64,000 nt of DNA from the NCBI RefSeq assembly GCF_008831285.2, contig NC_045139.1:25276412-25340411 (forward strand). Direction: 5' to 3'. The notes under the pieces are model-generated. The model saw only the letters and a list, made by a program, of their open reading frames with translations. It searched no databases and was not told where the DNA came from. Positions 47,801-59,429 of this stretch are shown one piece after another (the first letter of the stretch is position 1; each line of letters opens with the position of its first letter). A program made the translations under genes and the position numbers. Source of the DNA: Nymphaea colorata (lineage: Eukaryota; Streptophyta; Magnoliopsida; Nymphaeales; Nymphaeaceae).

Positions 47801-50800
47801 CATTAACTCGAGGTTCTTCATTCGTCTCCCCATTGTGTATTGCAAATAGCTTACATAAGGTGTGGATGGCTAATTTTTTTCCTTTGCGATTTTTAGTTTT
47901 TCTTTCCTGCTATAAACTTCTTTGGATGCAGTTAATGTTTATGCGTGCTTAAACAGGATGGAGACGATCGCCGACCTCCTACACTGCATGGAAGCTCATC
48001 TAAGAATAGCGAAGATAAGGCATCTTCTTATGTTGGTAGCCCACCTAAGCATAGCGAAGTTAAGTCATCTTCTCATGTTTTATCGCCCAAAGCATTTCCG
48101 CCTAGAAACTTTATTGGTGGTTCTGCTCAGTCTTTGTCGTCAGGCATCTCAGATGGTGTAAATGAACAAATGAAAAGCTCTGCAACTGAGACAGTTAGAG
48201 TTAGTATGTCAAGTGTTGTGAGCTCATCAAGCCAAGGTTCTGGTCATGAAGATGCTGATGCAATTAGGGATGTTTTCATTTGGGGTGAAGATACAGGAGA
48301 AGGGGCTCTGGGTGGCGGAATTCACAGGGCTGGTACTTGTGCTGGTGTCAAAATTGACTCTCTTTTACCAAAAGCTGTGGAATTAACAGCATTGTTTGAT
48401 ATTCGGAGTATAGCTTGCGGTGGAAAACATGCCGCCTTGGTCACCAGGGAAGGGGAGCTCTTCTCTTGGGGGGAGGACTCTGGTGGCCGACTTGGGCATG
48501 GTGTAAATGTTGATGTTTCACATCCAAAGCTTGTAAATTCTCTCAGCGGCGTGAATGTTGCAGTCGTTGCTTGTGGTGAATATCATACGTGTGCTGTAAC
48601 TTTGTCTGGAGAACTTTATACATGGGGTGATGGTGCCTATCATTCTGGACTCCTCGGACATGGTGATGAAGTGAGCAAATGGATCCCCAAAAGGGTAAAT
48701 TTTCCTTTGGGGGCCTTGCCTGTCTCTTCTGTTTCCTGTGGCCCTTGGCATACAGCTGTCGTGACTTCAGCTGGGCAGTTGTTTACTTTTGGTGATGGAA
48801 CTTTTGGTGTTCTTGGACATGGAGACTGCAGAAGTGTGACTAGACCGAGAGAAGTGGAGACTTTGAGGGGTCTGCGCACGATATGTGCTGCCTGCGGTGT
48901 GTGGCATACGGCTGCGGTCGTAGATGTCATGTGTGGGACTCCTAATTCAAATGGTTCTTCTGGCAGGCTGTTTACATGGGGTGACGGTTACAAAGGTATG
49001 CTTGGACACGGTGATAATGAATCTAGACTTGTCCCTGCTAGTGTGGTAGCACTGGCAGAGTTCAACTTTAGCCAAGTAGCTTGTGGCCATCGCTTAACAG
49101 TCGCTCTCGCAGCCTCAGGTCATGTTTACACTATGGGCAGCACAGTTTATGGTCAACTGGGGAATGTCCAATCCGATGGGAAGATCCCTGCTCGTGTTGA
49201 GGGAAAACTACAGAACGGTTTTGTTGAAGAAATTTCCTGTGGTGCTTATCATGTTACAGCATTGACATCAAGAACGGAAGTATATACTTGGGGGAAAGGA
49301 GCAAATGGACAGCTGGGCCATGGGGACACAAGAGATAGGAATGCCCCATGTTTGGTTGAAGCCTTAAAAGATAAGCAGGTCAAAAGTGTTGTCTGTGGCT
49401 CTAATTTTACAGCAGCTATTTGTTTGCACAAACAGGTTTCTAGCATTGATCAATCCATGTGCTCTGGCTGCCATCTCCCATTTAATTTCAAAAGGAAGCG
49501 CCATAACTGCTACAATTGTGGGCTTCTATTCTGTAATGCATGCGCTGCAAAGAAATCAGTTAAAGCTTCCATGGCCCCAAACTGTAACAAACCGTATCGT
49601 GTCTGTGGGAGTTGCTTCAATAAGCTGAAGAAAAATCTAGATAAATTTTCTGGTTCTCATGCAACAATTAGTAGGACAGGAAGCACATATCTCATCTACA
49701 GTGGTTCAGTTGAGAAGGATGATATATTTGGGTTGAGATCTGAGGACCAGATGAGATTATCTTCTGCTGAATCCCTCACGCACGTTGAAGGAACATACTC
49801 GTCGAATGGAAAGAAGAAATTGGACTTAAACAGCACCCGAGTATCACCTGTTCCTCACTGTGGCAGTCAATGGGGTGGTTTTACTTCTTCAGGATCATTT
49901 AATCCAGTGTTTGGATCTGCACAGCCCTTTTTCTCAGATTGGGTTCCTGGGTCCAGAGTTGTTTCAGGAGAAACATCTATTTCTAGACTGCCCAGCCCCC
50001 TACGTTCTACAACACAAACAACTAGTCTGGTTCGGTCTTCTTCACCTAAAATAGGTGCATGTGATGCCAGGACAGATAATAGCTTGACCCACGAGGTTCT
50101 TCAGTTAAGAGTACAGGTAATTTCTTGAACCTTCAATACCTTCCTTGTCTCATTTAGGGAGTGAAAAAAAAAAAGATTAATGTTTTTGCTAAGGACGTGG
50201 ACGTATGCTAGCAAGCAATAGTAGCAGTAATTGTTACGGATTCCTCTCATTCCCATGCCTATCAATACTTATGGCATAGGCCCTGATTACATGGCCAACT
50301 ATATTCTTCAATTTTGACGGCTGATGCTTTACCTGCAGGCACTTGATAGTGTGCACTCCAATGTGTTTACTGTATCGGAGCCTCTTGCTCCTGTCCATTT
50401 CAATGATATTTACCAATGGTGAAGGCTAATAGAATTTTCTTGATCTTATGATGGTGCCTTTAAAGGTCCCCTCTGTAACCAATCAAGTGAAAGATTTTCA
50501 TGCATCACCTAGAGATTCATGAGATGATCTCAATTAGAAAACATTGAATGCTTTCTGAGTGCACAGTTAGTTTATGGATTTATTAATTGCATACCATAAA
50601 ACTCGAAAGGGAAAAGTTGGCTCATGGAGCACCAAATTCTGCTAGAGGAAATGATATTTTCTTAATAAACCAGAATCTTGCACCTTATACAATGAGAATT
50701 GGAACCCATATAGTCAAATGATCAGGGATTCTTTCTTATCGAATCCTACTGTTCTGAAGATGCATAGCTGCAGATAGCATGCCTGGTGAATCACGTGGAG

Positions 50801-53242
50801 CACCAGGGTCCTTTGGTGGGGTTTCTGAAAAAGCAAAGAAAGTGCCTAGAGAATTGACACTTGCTTCGTGGCATTTCATAAGCTTAATATGAGTTTTGTC
50901 TTTTTCTTCACACCTAAAATTGGGTTGTCAAGATTTTTGATCCCACATATTCAATAAAATGACGTAATGCTATGTATCTCTACATATCTTAGAGCAATAT
51001 ATGCTTGTCTTGTACCCGTGAACTTGTTTGCACTTGTATACCAAGTAAAAGATGTAAATGGGCATGATCTTTTGATTGGCAGTGTAGGGATCAAGTATGC
51101 TTGTTACAGTTTCAAAATATGTAAAGAAAGTCCTGCAGTACTTCTGTATGGTTTGGACAAGGTGTGGTTAAGAGCTGTTGCAAAACCATCTTCCTCTGTT
51201 GGACATCCAGTAGTGTCTATTTTCAAGAGCTCTTTTTTCTTGAGTAGAAACTTCTTGGAACTCTGAAGCTGTGGATTAGATGAGAACTACATCATCCAAG
51301 GATTACTACATTGTTTCCTATGATGATAAACCTCTTATGGATTAGCTAATGGATGTTTCTTTTTAATAATGTGCAGGTGGAACATCTCACCCAAAAAGCC
51401 GAGCTTCTGGAAGTTGAGCTTGAAAAGGCTTCAAAACAATTTAACGAAGCTATGACTATTGCCAGGGAAGAAAGAGCCAAATGTAAGGCTGCTAAGGAAG
51501 TCATTGAAGCTCTTTCCATTCAGGTAAATTGACGCATTTTTTAAAATTTCAACTCTTTTTTAATAGCAAAGTTGTGTACACTGCAGGCAATTGCTTATTA
51601 AATTTTTCATGTGATGGGATGATTATTTAATAACAAAGAATCCAAAATTAACATGAGACAAGTTTTTATTAACCTCATTGATAATATTTGTTTGCATTTA
51701 TTTGAAGTTTGTTGTGCTTGCATTATGATGAATCCATGTCCTTGTGGCATTTTACTTTTATTACTGTATTTATTCAGCATAACTAATAGGAAGAAACCTA
51801 TTACTGGGATCCTCAAAGAACTATAAACTTGCCTCTCCTCGCATCACTGGCCCTTTTTGCATGAAAGACATGCATTGTGCAATTGAAATGAGTAAAGGTG
51901 TCTCTTAAGAACTTGACAAATTACTGGCCAGCCTGCAATCCGTCGAGGTTAAATGGTTTAAAAGAATTAAGAGCTTTTGCCTTTTGTATGTTGAAAGAGC
52001 TTGGTTGAAGATGCATAATCTGCACCCATAGGGTCTTCAACTCACAAGGCCCAAGCATTATGCTAACAACTTGACTGGGTACTTTCCCTGCCAAAAAATT
52101 TACATGAGGCAAAAATTGCAGTTTGTGACATTGGCAGAAAGAAACAATATAGACTGATAGAATACAAGGTACCAAGAATGCACTTCCTAAGATGTGAACT
52201 GCTTTCAGAAATTTTGACTCTGTCCCTGAGATGGAAACTGTTTCTTTGGAAGCTTTGACTCTTGAATGAGTACAATATTCTCTATCTGTTCCTACTTCAT
52301 TGTCAATCCATAGACATGAAAGCGATCAACTAGAACAAATGGATTGTAGGATTTTAGGATCTGCTGGATCAAATATCTTCCCCGGAGTCTCTAGATGTCT
52401 CTGTATTAGATCCTATCTCATTATGCTCATTAACAGAAATGGCTAGATACTGATGATTAGGATGTTCATAATGATCCTAAGAGGGTCAGGCTGGTTATTA
52501 TACTTATGCATCTATACCACATGTTTTTGTACCACACCAAGGACGTGTCGTTCTTTTCCTTGATAAAAAAATCTTTGTTGTACTTGTTCAAAATGTGCAG
52601 TAAAGTTTCACTAAATTGACCAGCTGGTAATGTAATGTTTGGATGTTGAACAGTTTAAAGCAATGGATAAAAGGCTCCTCACTGGAGATGCCGATTTGAC
52701 TACGCCTGGTTTATTAATTAGCAAAGGAAGTTCAACTTTGACCGATGCCTTTGTCTTACATGCTGAAGAATTGAGCAGTGTAAGTACTCACTGTGTTGCT
52801 GATCGGAGTCTGACCATTATAAATAAGCCACCAGTTGCTCATGTTTCATCTTATAATACCATCCAGAGGGAAAATCATATCAGAGTAGGCAATTCAGGAG
52901 CTTCCACAAGAAATATTGTACAATCAAATCAAAGCCATGAACATGATGGAGAATGGGTTGAGCAAGATGAGCCAGGGGTATATATAACCCTTACTTCCTT
53001 GCATGGTGGCACTAACAATCTCAAGCGTGTCCGCTTCAGGTACAGGTCATTACTTTGTCAGTGTCAAATTGTAGGTTTAGTTGAAGACTAACTCAAAATA
53101 TAAATGCAGTCGGAAGCAATTCAGCAAGGAGCGAGCAACACAATGGTGGGCTGAAAATCAGACAAGAGTATGCAAACAGTACAATGTGCACATGGTTGAT
53201 AAATGTGGGATTTTTGTGGGCCATGATGCTGCTTCTTCTTGA
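41868..53242 (+). CDS. PH-RCC1-FYVE-BRX protein of the PRAF/RLD family
   Basis: Nine exons: 41868-41915, 42803-42889, 45406-45495, 47412-47492, 47665-47859, 47957-50116, 51377-51523, 52654-53039, 53110-53242. All have GT-AG borders and join in frame to 1108 residues, the usual family length. The ATG lies in GCCAATGG. Domains: PH (about 17-150; [33 protein letters not shown]); RCC1 repeats (about 200-660; repeated WGxGxxGxLGHG, CGxxHT); FYVE-like zinc finger (about 662-725) with four C-x2-C pairs (CSGC, CYNC, CNAC, CGSC) and the [10 protein letters not shown] core; coiled coil (888-936); and C-terminal BRX (about 1037-1095; [22 protein letters not shown]). In Arabidopsis, RLD/PRAF proteins bind LAZY1-like partners through BRX and guide PIN trafficking in gravity responses; PH and FYVE imply phosphoinositide membranes. 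Nothing is broken. Confidence 0.96.
43103..43376. mobile_element. Tourist-like MITE in PRAF/RLD intron 2
   Basis: 19-bp terminal inverted repeats with one mismatch: AGGTGTTTGGCTGACACCC at 43103-43121, and its near-complement ending at 43376. Length 274. Internal text holds several AAACC(T/A)GGTTTTG palindromic pieces. The target duplication is not resolved. Confidence 0.7.
43521..43973. mobile_element. hAT-type MITE candidate in PRAF/RLD intron 2
   Basis: Left end CAGTGTTCAAAAACCC. Right end, read inverted, CAAGGTTAGGTTTTAAAAC. Flanks AGAGAAGC (43512-43519) and AGAGAAGT (43974-43981) form a near-perfect 8-bp duplication, one base from the left end. Internal GAGTCA/TGACTCG motifs are typical of this element type. 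Confidence 0.5.
44222..44659. mobile_element. hAT-type MITE with perfect 8-bp target duplication
   Basis: Target duplication CTTGTTGG at 44214-44221 and 44660-44667. Terminal repeats TAGAGTTGTACAAC and (inverted) TAGGGATGTTCAAC match 11/14. Interior rich in GAGCTCGAG words. The same kind of sequence recurs at 56707-57050 and 60615-60981. Confidence 0.82.
44699..44905. mobile_element. Short hAT-type MITE candidate
   Basis: 16-bp inverted ends with one mismatch, CATAGTTGGCAAACTC (44699) against GAGTTTACCAACTATG (44890-44905). Interior full of GACTCAGCC words. Flanks CCTTTTTT and CTTTTTCA are similar, but the repeat is low complexity. Confidence 0.55.
45580..45690 (+). repeat. CA microsatellite interleaved with GTGATATTCCGGA units
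   Basis: In PRAF/RLD intron 3, about 85 bases after the exon 3 donor. Three (CA)n runs alternate with CTT(C/G)GTGATATTCCGG units, the last one truncated. Confidence 0.75.
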
Positions 53243-53414
53243 TCTTGTAATCCAGATGGTTTAACTGAAATGGAGCCTCCAGTTGTTCTCAAAGATGTTG
53301 CTGCAGATCCTGCTCCCATCTTCTATACTAGAGAAAGAGGATAGTCCTCCATTGTTCATTCTCATGGATTTAAAATTTTAACTACAGATGGTTCTCCCAT
53401 CTTCTAAACAAAGG

Positions 53415-53469
<55 letters not shown>

Positions 53470-54229
53470 GTGAGATAAAGAACTTGGTTGATCTACAGTT
53501 TAAATGGGACATGTAATTGACAAGCATATGTGCCTAAGGTAATTCTCTCTCTCTCTCTCTCATGCACACTATAACTTTGTTGGTTCCATCTTTTCTGATT
53601 GTGTATAATAAAATCTGAAGCACTGAGCATCTTGTTTCAACTTTCAGGAGGATGCTTGGAATCTGGTAGTTGTATTGGACTTCCACATGCTTCATGTATA
53701 GGTACACTTTTTCTCTTTGATATGAATGCCTATTTATTTTTTTCCTGATTTTTGACCATTACTGATTTTCTTGTAAGATAATCACAAAATGGTAATGGTG
53801 TTGCAGATGATAAAATGATTTTGTTGACTGAGTTGGAACTTTTGTTTCCTTTCAAGTCCTGAGTTTGATGCCCCTGCAGATCTAATAAACTTCTTCAGTG
53901 GTTTCAGTAAGTATTGTTCCAAAAAGCACAATCAAAGTATAAGTGCTGAAACGACTTCATGCAACCTACTTTGCCTAATAAGTCATGGTGCTCTACAAGG
54001 TAAACTTGAGGAGATGAAATGTGTGTACAGATATGTTTTTCCTCCAAATAGGCCTATGCATGTGATATCTCATGTGAATTACGGTGAATTGCTGAGTCAA
54101 ATAAGTAAAACAACTCATGCTGCCTAAAATTTTCTTTTCAAATTTAAATTTATTGATGGCACTTACTATTTTTTTAAAAAAGGAAATTTAGTGTGAGCAA
54201 GACGTGATCAATCTATTGTGAGTGAATGG
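53243..54229 (+). other. 3' UTR and flank of the PRAF/RLD gene
   Basis: (GA)n at about 53419-53467 and a (CT)n run near 53544-53558 lie within the presumed 3' UTR. AATAAA at 53607-53612 is a plausible polyadenylation signal, 365 bases after the stop. No further gene. Confidence 0.45.
53607..53612 (+). terminator. Candidate polyadenylation signal for PRAF/RLD
   Basis: AATAAA in an A/T-rich context, 365 bases after the TGA at 53240-53242. It is not clear which site is used. Confidence 0.35.
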
Positions 54230-54477
54230 TGACTCTGTCTGTCTAGAGTCACCAGTGCTCATTGATGAGGGTTAGTGCTCATTGATGAGGGTTTCTGATC
54301 CATTGTGATAGACGGTTAGACGGTTGAAAGAAAAAACAAAGAAAAATAGCATAATATATATATATATATATATATATCCAAGGCTCTACACGAGCAATTG
54401 GATGGCTCTGATGGATTGTCTCTAGGACAGCATGAACTCTAGCTGCGGGGTTATATATATATATAAAGAAAAACAAG

Positions 54478-54677
54478 AAAAAAAAGGTGTAAGCTAATAC
54501 TAGATGATCAGTCATTTTTTTGTCATGTTTTTCTCTCAACCATCCAACAGAATGGATTAGACGGCCTCATCAATGTGCATATTGATGAGGCCGTCTGATC
54601 CATTCTGCTAGATGGTTGAGAGAAAAATAAGACAAAAAGATGATTGATCATGTAGTATTAGCTTACACCTTTTTTTT
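54478..54677. mobile_element. 200-bp near-perfect palindrome (foldback MITE)
   Basis: Symmetric about 54577/54578 with no gaps. The left 97 bases equal the reverse complement of the right 97 except for about 9 positions. Arms carry GGTGTAAGCTAATACTA and TTCTCTCAACCAT. A related single arm lies at 54250-54335, and a smaller hairpin with similar words at 55387-55480. Bordered by (TA)n tracts on both sides. Confidence 0.85.
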
Positions 54678-54715
54678 TATGAATTGAATGGTTGTCATGA
54701 ATAAGCTGAGATTCA

Positions 54716-54718
<3 letters not shown>

Positions 54719-54775
<57 letters not shown>
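54719..54775. repeat. (TA)n microsatellite
   Basis: About 28 TA units directly after the palindromic element. Other TA tracts: about 2640-2692, 54355-54377, 55355-55386, 57489-57535 and 62147-62204. Confidence 0.95.
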
Positions 54776-54777
<2 letters not shown>

Positions 54778-55349
54778 TATGTAGGTAGGCAGGCTGGTGA
54801 AATGAGTTGTGATTGTAGTGGACATCATTTTGATGGATGGCACTTAGTTTTCTATATATACTTGTGTGTATTCTCCAAGGCACCTACTGACAAAATTATT
54901 TACTTTTATTTCATCCGGTCATACAGATATAAGACTAAATGAATTTTTTAGCTGTAAACAAGTTTTTGATAATGTAATTCTAACCTTACGATGTGGATCT
55001 TAAAATATCGAAGATAAATGGCCCACAATGTCTCAAATTTTAAGACTAGAAAATTATTATTATTATTATTATTTTTTTGTAAAAACTAAAAATAATAGCA
55101 AAATAATGTCGCTCTGTCGTCGACCTTTTCCTTTCCCTTTTTAACATATATAGTACAACAAATACAGCTTGCCCTTGTGAATACGGTAGGTTGTTTGGTG
55201 GATAAATGTACTTAGAGAATGATTAATTTTATTAAAGTAAAAATTATCCTACCCATCAATTGCCAACACCGGGTTTCATGTGGTTGTACCATTGGCTCTA
55301 GTTATTTCTAGAAGCACTTTATCATTACCTTTCTCTCTCACTCTCTTTC

Positions 55350-55386
<37 letters not shown>

Positions 55387-55391
<5 letters not shown>

Positions 55392-55480
55392 TTTCTCCCA
55401 ATCATTCTGCCTTAGTTAGATGGTTGAAATGACCAAAGTCATCATTCGTTGAAGCATATCAATGATTGGGAGAGAAACAA
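55387..55480. repeat. Inverted repeat, 20-base arms
   Basis: TTGTTTTTCTCCCAATCATT at 55387-55406 pairs with 55461-55480 with one mismatch. Sequence type similar to the 54478-54677 palindrome. Confidence 0.6.
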
Positions 55481-56214
55481 TGAGAAAAAGAAAGAAGTGA
55501 ATTAATACTGGATATAAAAAATGTTCATTACTTTTTTTTTTTCTTATTTTTCTTTTAACCGTCATTCATGTTTGATCGGACAGCATGACTTTGAAAAGCT
55601 ATAGTCGTTATACACACATTTAGAAACCATCCATTGTGAAAGATGTATTTGTGATGGCGCTTGACTATAATTTTTAATGACAGAATATGTTTTTTTTACG
55701 ACGGTTCAAAATCAAAAGTTAACTATCCTACCACAAAGGTTTTTAATCTTATACCTTCAAATACAAAGGTAGCCTGCTGATTTGAATTCTTTTGTATATA
55801 TAAAAAAATTAAAATTAGTCGGTTTTCTTTAGGCTTTATGGCTGGATGGTTGTCTTTTTAATTTTGTGTCACTAAAAAGCATCTCAAAACGTGTAAACAA
55901 TTGGTCATTGTAAACCATTAATATATATATATATATGGTAGGGGTTGTACTGTAGCATTTATTTGTTGGAATGACATCTGATTTGGCCGGTATGATCTTT
56001 AAATCGAATGTACTTTTTTGTTTTTTTTTTAATTTTTTTTTACCTCATTCCCTCTATCCCTCATCCACAAGCACGGGCAGCCGTCCATAGGCCTGCTCGG
56101 CCTCCGTTGGGATGACAGAGGCCTGTTGGGCTTAGCATCAAGGAAAGGCACTGGCGGCCGTCTTCCTCTCCTCAAATCCACTAGGTCCACCATTGTTTAA
56201 CAAAAGATGAGTAG

Positions 56215-56651
56215 ATTATTCACCCATCTCTGCCAAGACTCCACCGGTGAGGTGGTGGCAGAGATGGGTGAAATAATTCACCCATCTTCTTCCTCCCTCC
56301 CACCTGTGTTAAACCAAGGACGTCGCTGGTAAGGGGCGGAGGGAGGGGTGCTCGCTTAAGCCGTAGCCTCATCTCAGCTAATTGAAAAAAAAATATATAT
56401 TAAAAAATTAAAAATTTTAAATTGCATAATGTATTTTTTGGATTCGTGTTTAGTTTGGCCCTAATCGAATAAGTTCGTTGGAACGTTTAGTCGGCCCTTG
56501 AAAAAAATCTTCGTTTCGTCCCTGTTGCCTGTGGTATCGCCTAATGCTGGTGGGTCTGTCAGTCTTCGATAGAGGACTGGTGGGCCCATTGGCATCGGGG
56601 GATGCCGCCACCGGCATCCCTGGTTTAGCACAGGTAGGAGGGAAGAAGAGG
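56215..56651. repeat. Nested inverted repeats (foldback structure)
   Basis: An inner hairpin pairs 56215-56235 with 56256-56277. A wider pair joins CTTCTTCC...TAAACCA at about 56287-56320 with its inverted copy at about 56619-56651. GC-rich compared with its surroundings; likely a decayed DNA element. Confidence 0.55.
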
Positions 56652-56706
56652 GAAGGGAGGAATCGATAGAGGGAGGGAGGCATTGGGGAGAGATCGGACA
56701 ACTCAG

Positions 56707-57050
56707 TTTAGCTGCACACAAGCCGAGAAACTCGAGCTAGAACTTGAGCTCAGCTCGAGTGTAAAGTGTTGAGCTCGAGTTCGACTCAATTAACTCATTT
56801 ATATTAAGTTGTCTCGGTTATTTTGACTTATTTAGCCCATCAACTCTTTCAACTAACTCAACTATGATTAATTGGTTTCATGTAGTCAAGCTAAGCTGAG
56901 TTCTTAGTTTAAAAGAATCGAGTTCTTACAACTTGAACTACTAGACTTGTGTAACATTTCAAATATAAATATAAACTCAAGCTCAGATCATTTTCTTTTT
57001 TTTTCCCTAGTGAGTTTGAGTTGAGCCCGAATTGAACCTGTCGATGTAAA
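56707..57050. mobile_element. Degenerate member of the GAGCTCGAG-rich hAT-type family
   Basis: Starts TAGCTGCACACAAGCCGAG, like the element at 60615, and has the same CTCGAG-rich interior. The right terminal repeat is not recognisable. Confidence 0.5.
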
Positions 57051-57486
57051 AGAAACCTGCCATTCATGTTCCATTAATTACTTGCTTGTCTTCGTCGACA
57101 GCCCCGGGCCCATCTATAAAACCAACCATGCTAATAGTGGCAGTCATCCCCGAGGGTACCTTTCAGAGTATGAGAACACTAACCATCTCCACATGGACCC
57201 TATACGAAGAAGGGACGTTGGCTCACATTCCATAATAATGCGGGAAAACATTGGAGGAGAAGAAATTTTGAAAGTGAATTTTCATTATCCTTTGATGGAG
57301 AGTGTATACCAATTAAACTGGTTGGCTGGGATATGATCTACACCGAAATTTTTAGGTAGAAAACAAGTTTTAGACCATGTAATTCTAACATAGATATGGG
57401 TACCTTAGTATCCCCAGAAATCTACGTCCTCTAGTGTGCTAAATGCTTAAGCCTTGAAAAATTTATGATTTTAGTCAAAATGGCAT

Positions 57487-57538
<52 letters not shown>

Positions 57539-57900
57539 AATGTTAAAAAAAAAGGAGAAAATCAGAAAAACGTCAAAAAACAACAATGTTTTAAAAAAAT
57601 GGAAAATAAGTTTATCCCATTTTTTTTCTTTTTGTCTTTCTTACTTTAATATCATAGTGGATTCAAACTTAAATTTTAAAGTAAATTATTTATCATCATT
57701 AAAACATTGTTTTCATCATCTTATCTAGTTTTTTGAATGCCATCTTACTAGTTTTTTCACGTATTTAAAATTTACTTAATTTTTAGTTCTTTTTTAAAAT
57801 TTTCTAGAAAACTGCAGAGATTGTCCGAGAAGAGTAATTTTCCTACAAAATAACTGAAAGAAACCTTACCTTAAAAAATCCAAGAATATTTGGGACTGAT
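57051..57900. other. Spacer with (TA)n
   Basis: No gene seen. (TA)n at about 57489-57535, followed by A-rich and T-rich runs. Confidence 0.5.
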
Positions 57901-57924
57901 ATTGCCAACAAAAAAAGCCAAAAA

Positions 57925-58193
57925 GGGGGAAGAGAGAGAGAGAGAGAGAGAATAGGTGGGGGCGGTTGGGATTGGATTACTTTTTTCTGCCTTGATCTAA
58001 GAACCTAAGCATGTATACATAGGTCTAAGGATTCTGGACAGGTTTCAAAAAACCTTGGGCCTTTATAAGGCTGCCTGTAATATCAAGATGAACAATCAAC
58101 GGGATAACACCATCCAAGATTCGAACTAATGGCTACGTACCACTCGCCCATATCGGTTGTGCTAATCATCGAGCGAGATGTCAGCCCTTGATA
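57925..58193 (-). mobile_element. SINE-like element (minus strand)
   Basis: The minus strand starts GGGCTGACATCTCGCTCGAT and has a B-box-like AGTTCGAATCT (9/11). It ends, going left, at a CT repeat near 57930-57950. The A box is weak, so this is a candidate only. Confidence 0.35.
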
Positions 58194-58199
58194 AAAAAT

Positions 58200-59429
58200 A
58201 AATTGCAAGAAAATAAATTTTTACACCAAAAGTAGAATGAACATACACGCACACACAAGCTGGCCGCCGGCCGTATGCGGTATGCACTTTTTTCGGCTTG
58301 CAAAGTTCTTGACTGAATCTCTTCAAGTTGTAGCTTCGGTTATAGCCTACCATCTTTTCCACTAAATATATGTAGGAATTAATTGGCTGTTGTACCTCTG
58401 TAAACATGATCTAAGGTTTTCAACCTGACATCCTCTACATTTCCCTCTTGAATTGGTTTTCTATAGTTGATTATGTGCAAAGTTTATAACCCGTCAGTTG
58501 TCTAGGAATGGATTGAGGTAATGATGGATCTTCATTCATTTTTGTTCGCGAAGAAATGGTACTGAGTATTCTACATGATGAATTATAAGCTCATTTCCGA
58601 CACCTTGGAAACAGATGGTCATTGGCGGCTTCCTGTGAGCAGAGTTGAACAGACGAAGATGACGATCAGCATTTTTTTTTTTCTGTTAATATGAGAGAAA
58701 CTATGGCCATATCAAACACATCTATCGTTCAGCTGTTTTGGGGAGGTTGATTTAAGCTCAATGGCTAAGAGGATAAATGGTGGCAGTGTCGTGTCCAGAG
58801 CTTGTCAAGAAAATGGCTGCGATTTAGCATAACCATTAGATGCTTCATTAATTGTATCTTTTCGATCTTTCAATTATATAAAACTCATTATATTGCAAAG
58901 TATAATATTAGCATGGACCGCAATTCAGGAAACAAAATCACTGGGTATACGTCGATTCAGGATGTATCACTGAGTGAACATATAGATTAGTAGCTGTTTT
59001 GCTATATTATGATTGTTATGATAATGAAAGTGCATGCTACAGCCTACCATCGTGCATTCAAGAATACCAAGCAGGTTCTCTCTTTTCTCTTTTTTGACGT
59101 CAGATCGCCATGTAAACAAAGTACTCTTGTAAGTACTCTGTTCAAATACCAGATCTCCTCACCACAGAGGCACACAACTGGTAGTACGCTGTTGCTGAAG
59201 AAATTCATAAGAAGCCGCTGTCGACCAGAACTTCCTCTTGTCTCTTGGCCGTATACTGCAATGCATGTTTGAATGACGAACGCAAAGAAGTAAAGATCAC
59301 CATTTCTAATCAATTCTCAGTCCTTGATGACTGTAATTGCGCCTTCTCAGACATTACCAACTTCATGAAAACATAGATTTACAGGAGAGAAAGCAACTAA
59401 GATCATACATTATGCTCTGTCATTACCCA
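58200..59429. other. Spacer, probable 3' flank of the trihelix gene at its right end
   Basis: No gene supported. ORFs here are short and unmatched. Confidence 0.45.

Noticed and set aside
50967-51266. 99-residue ORF between PRAF/RLD exons 6 and 7
   Set aside because: It lies wholly within an intron whose flanking exons join in frame; no family likeness.
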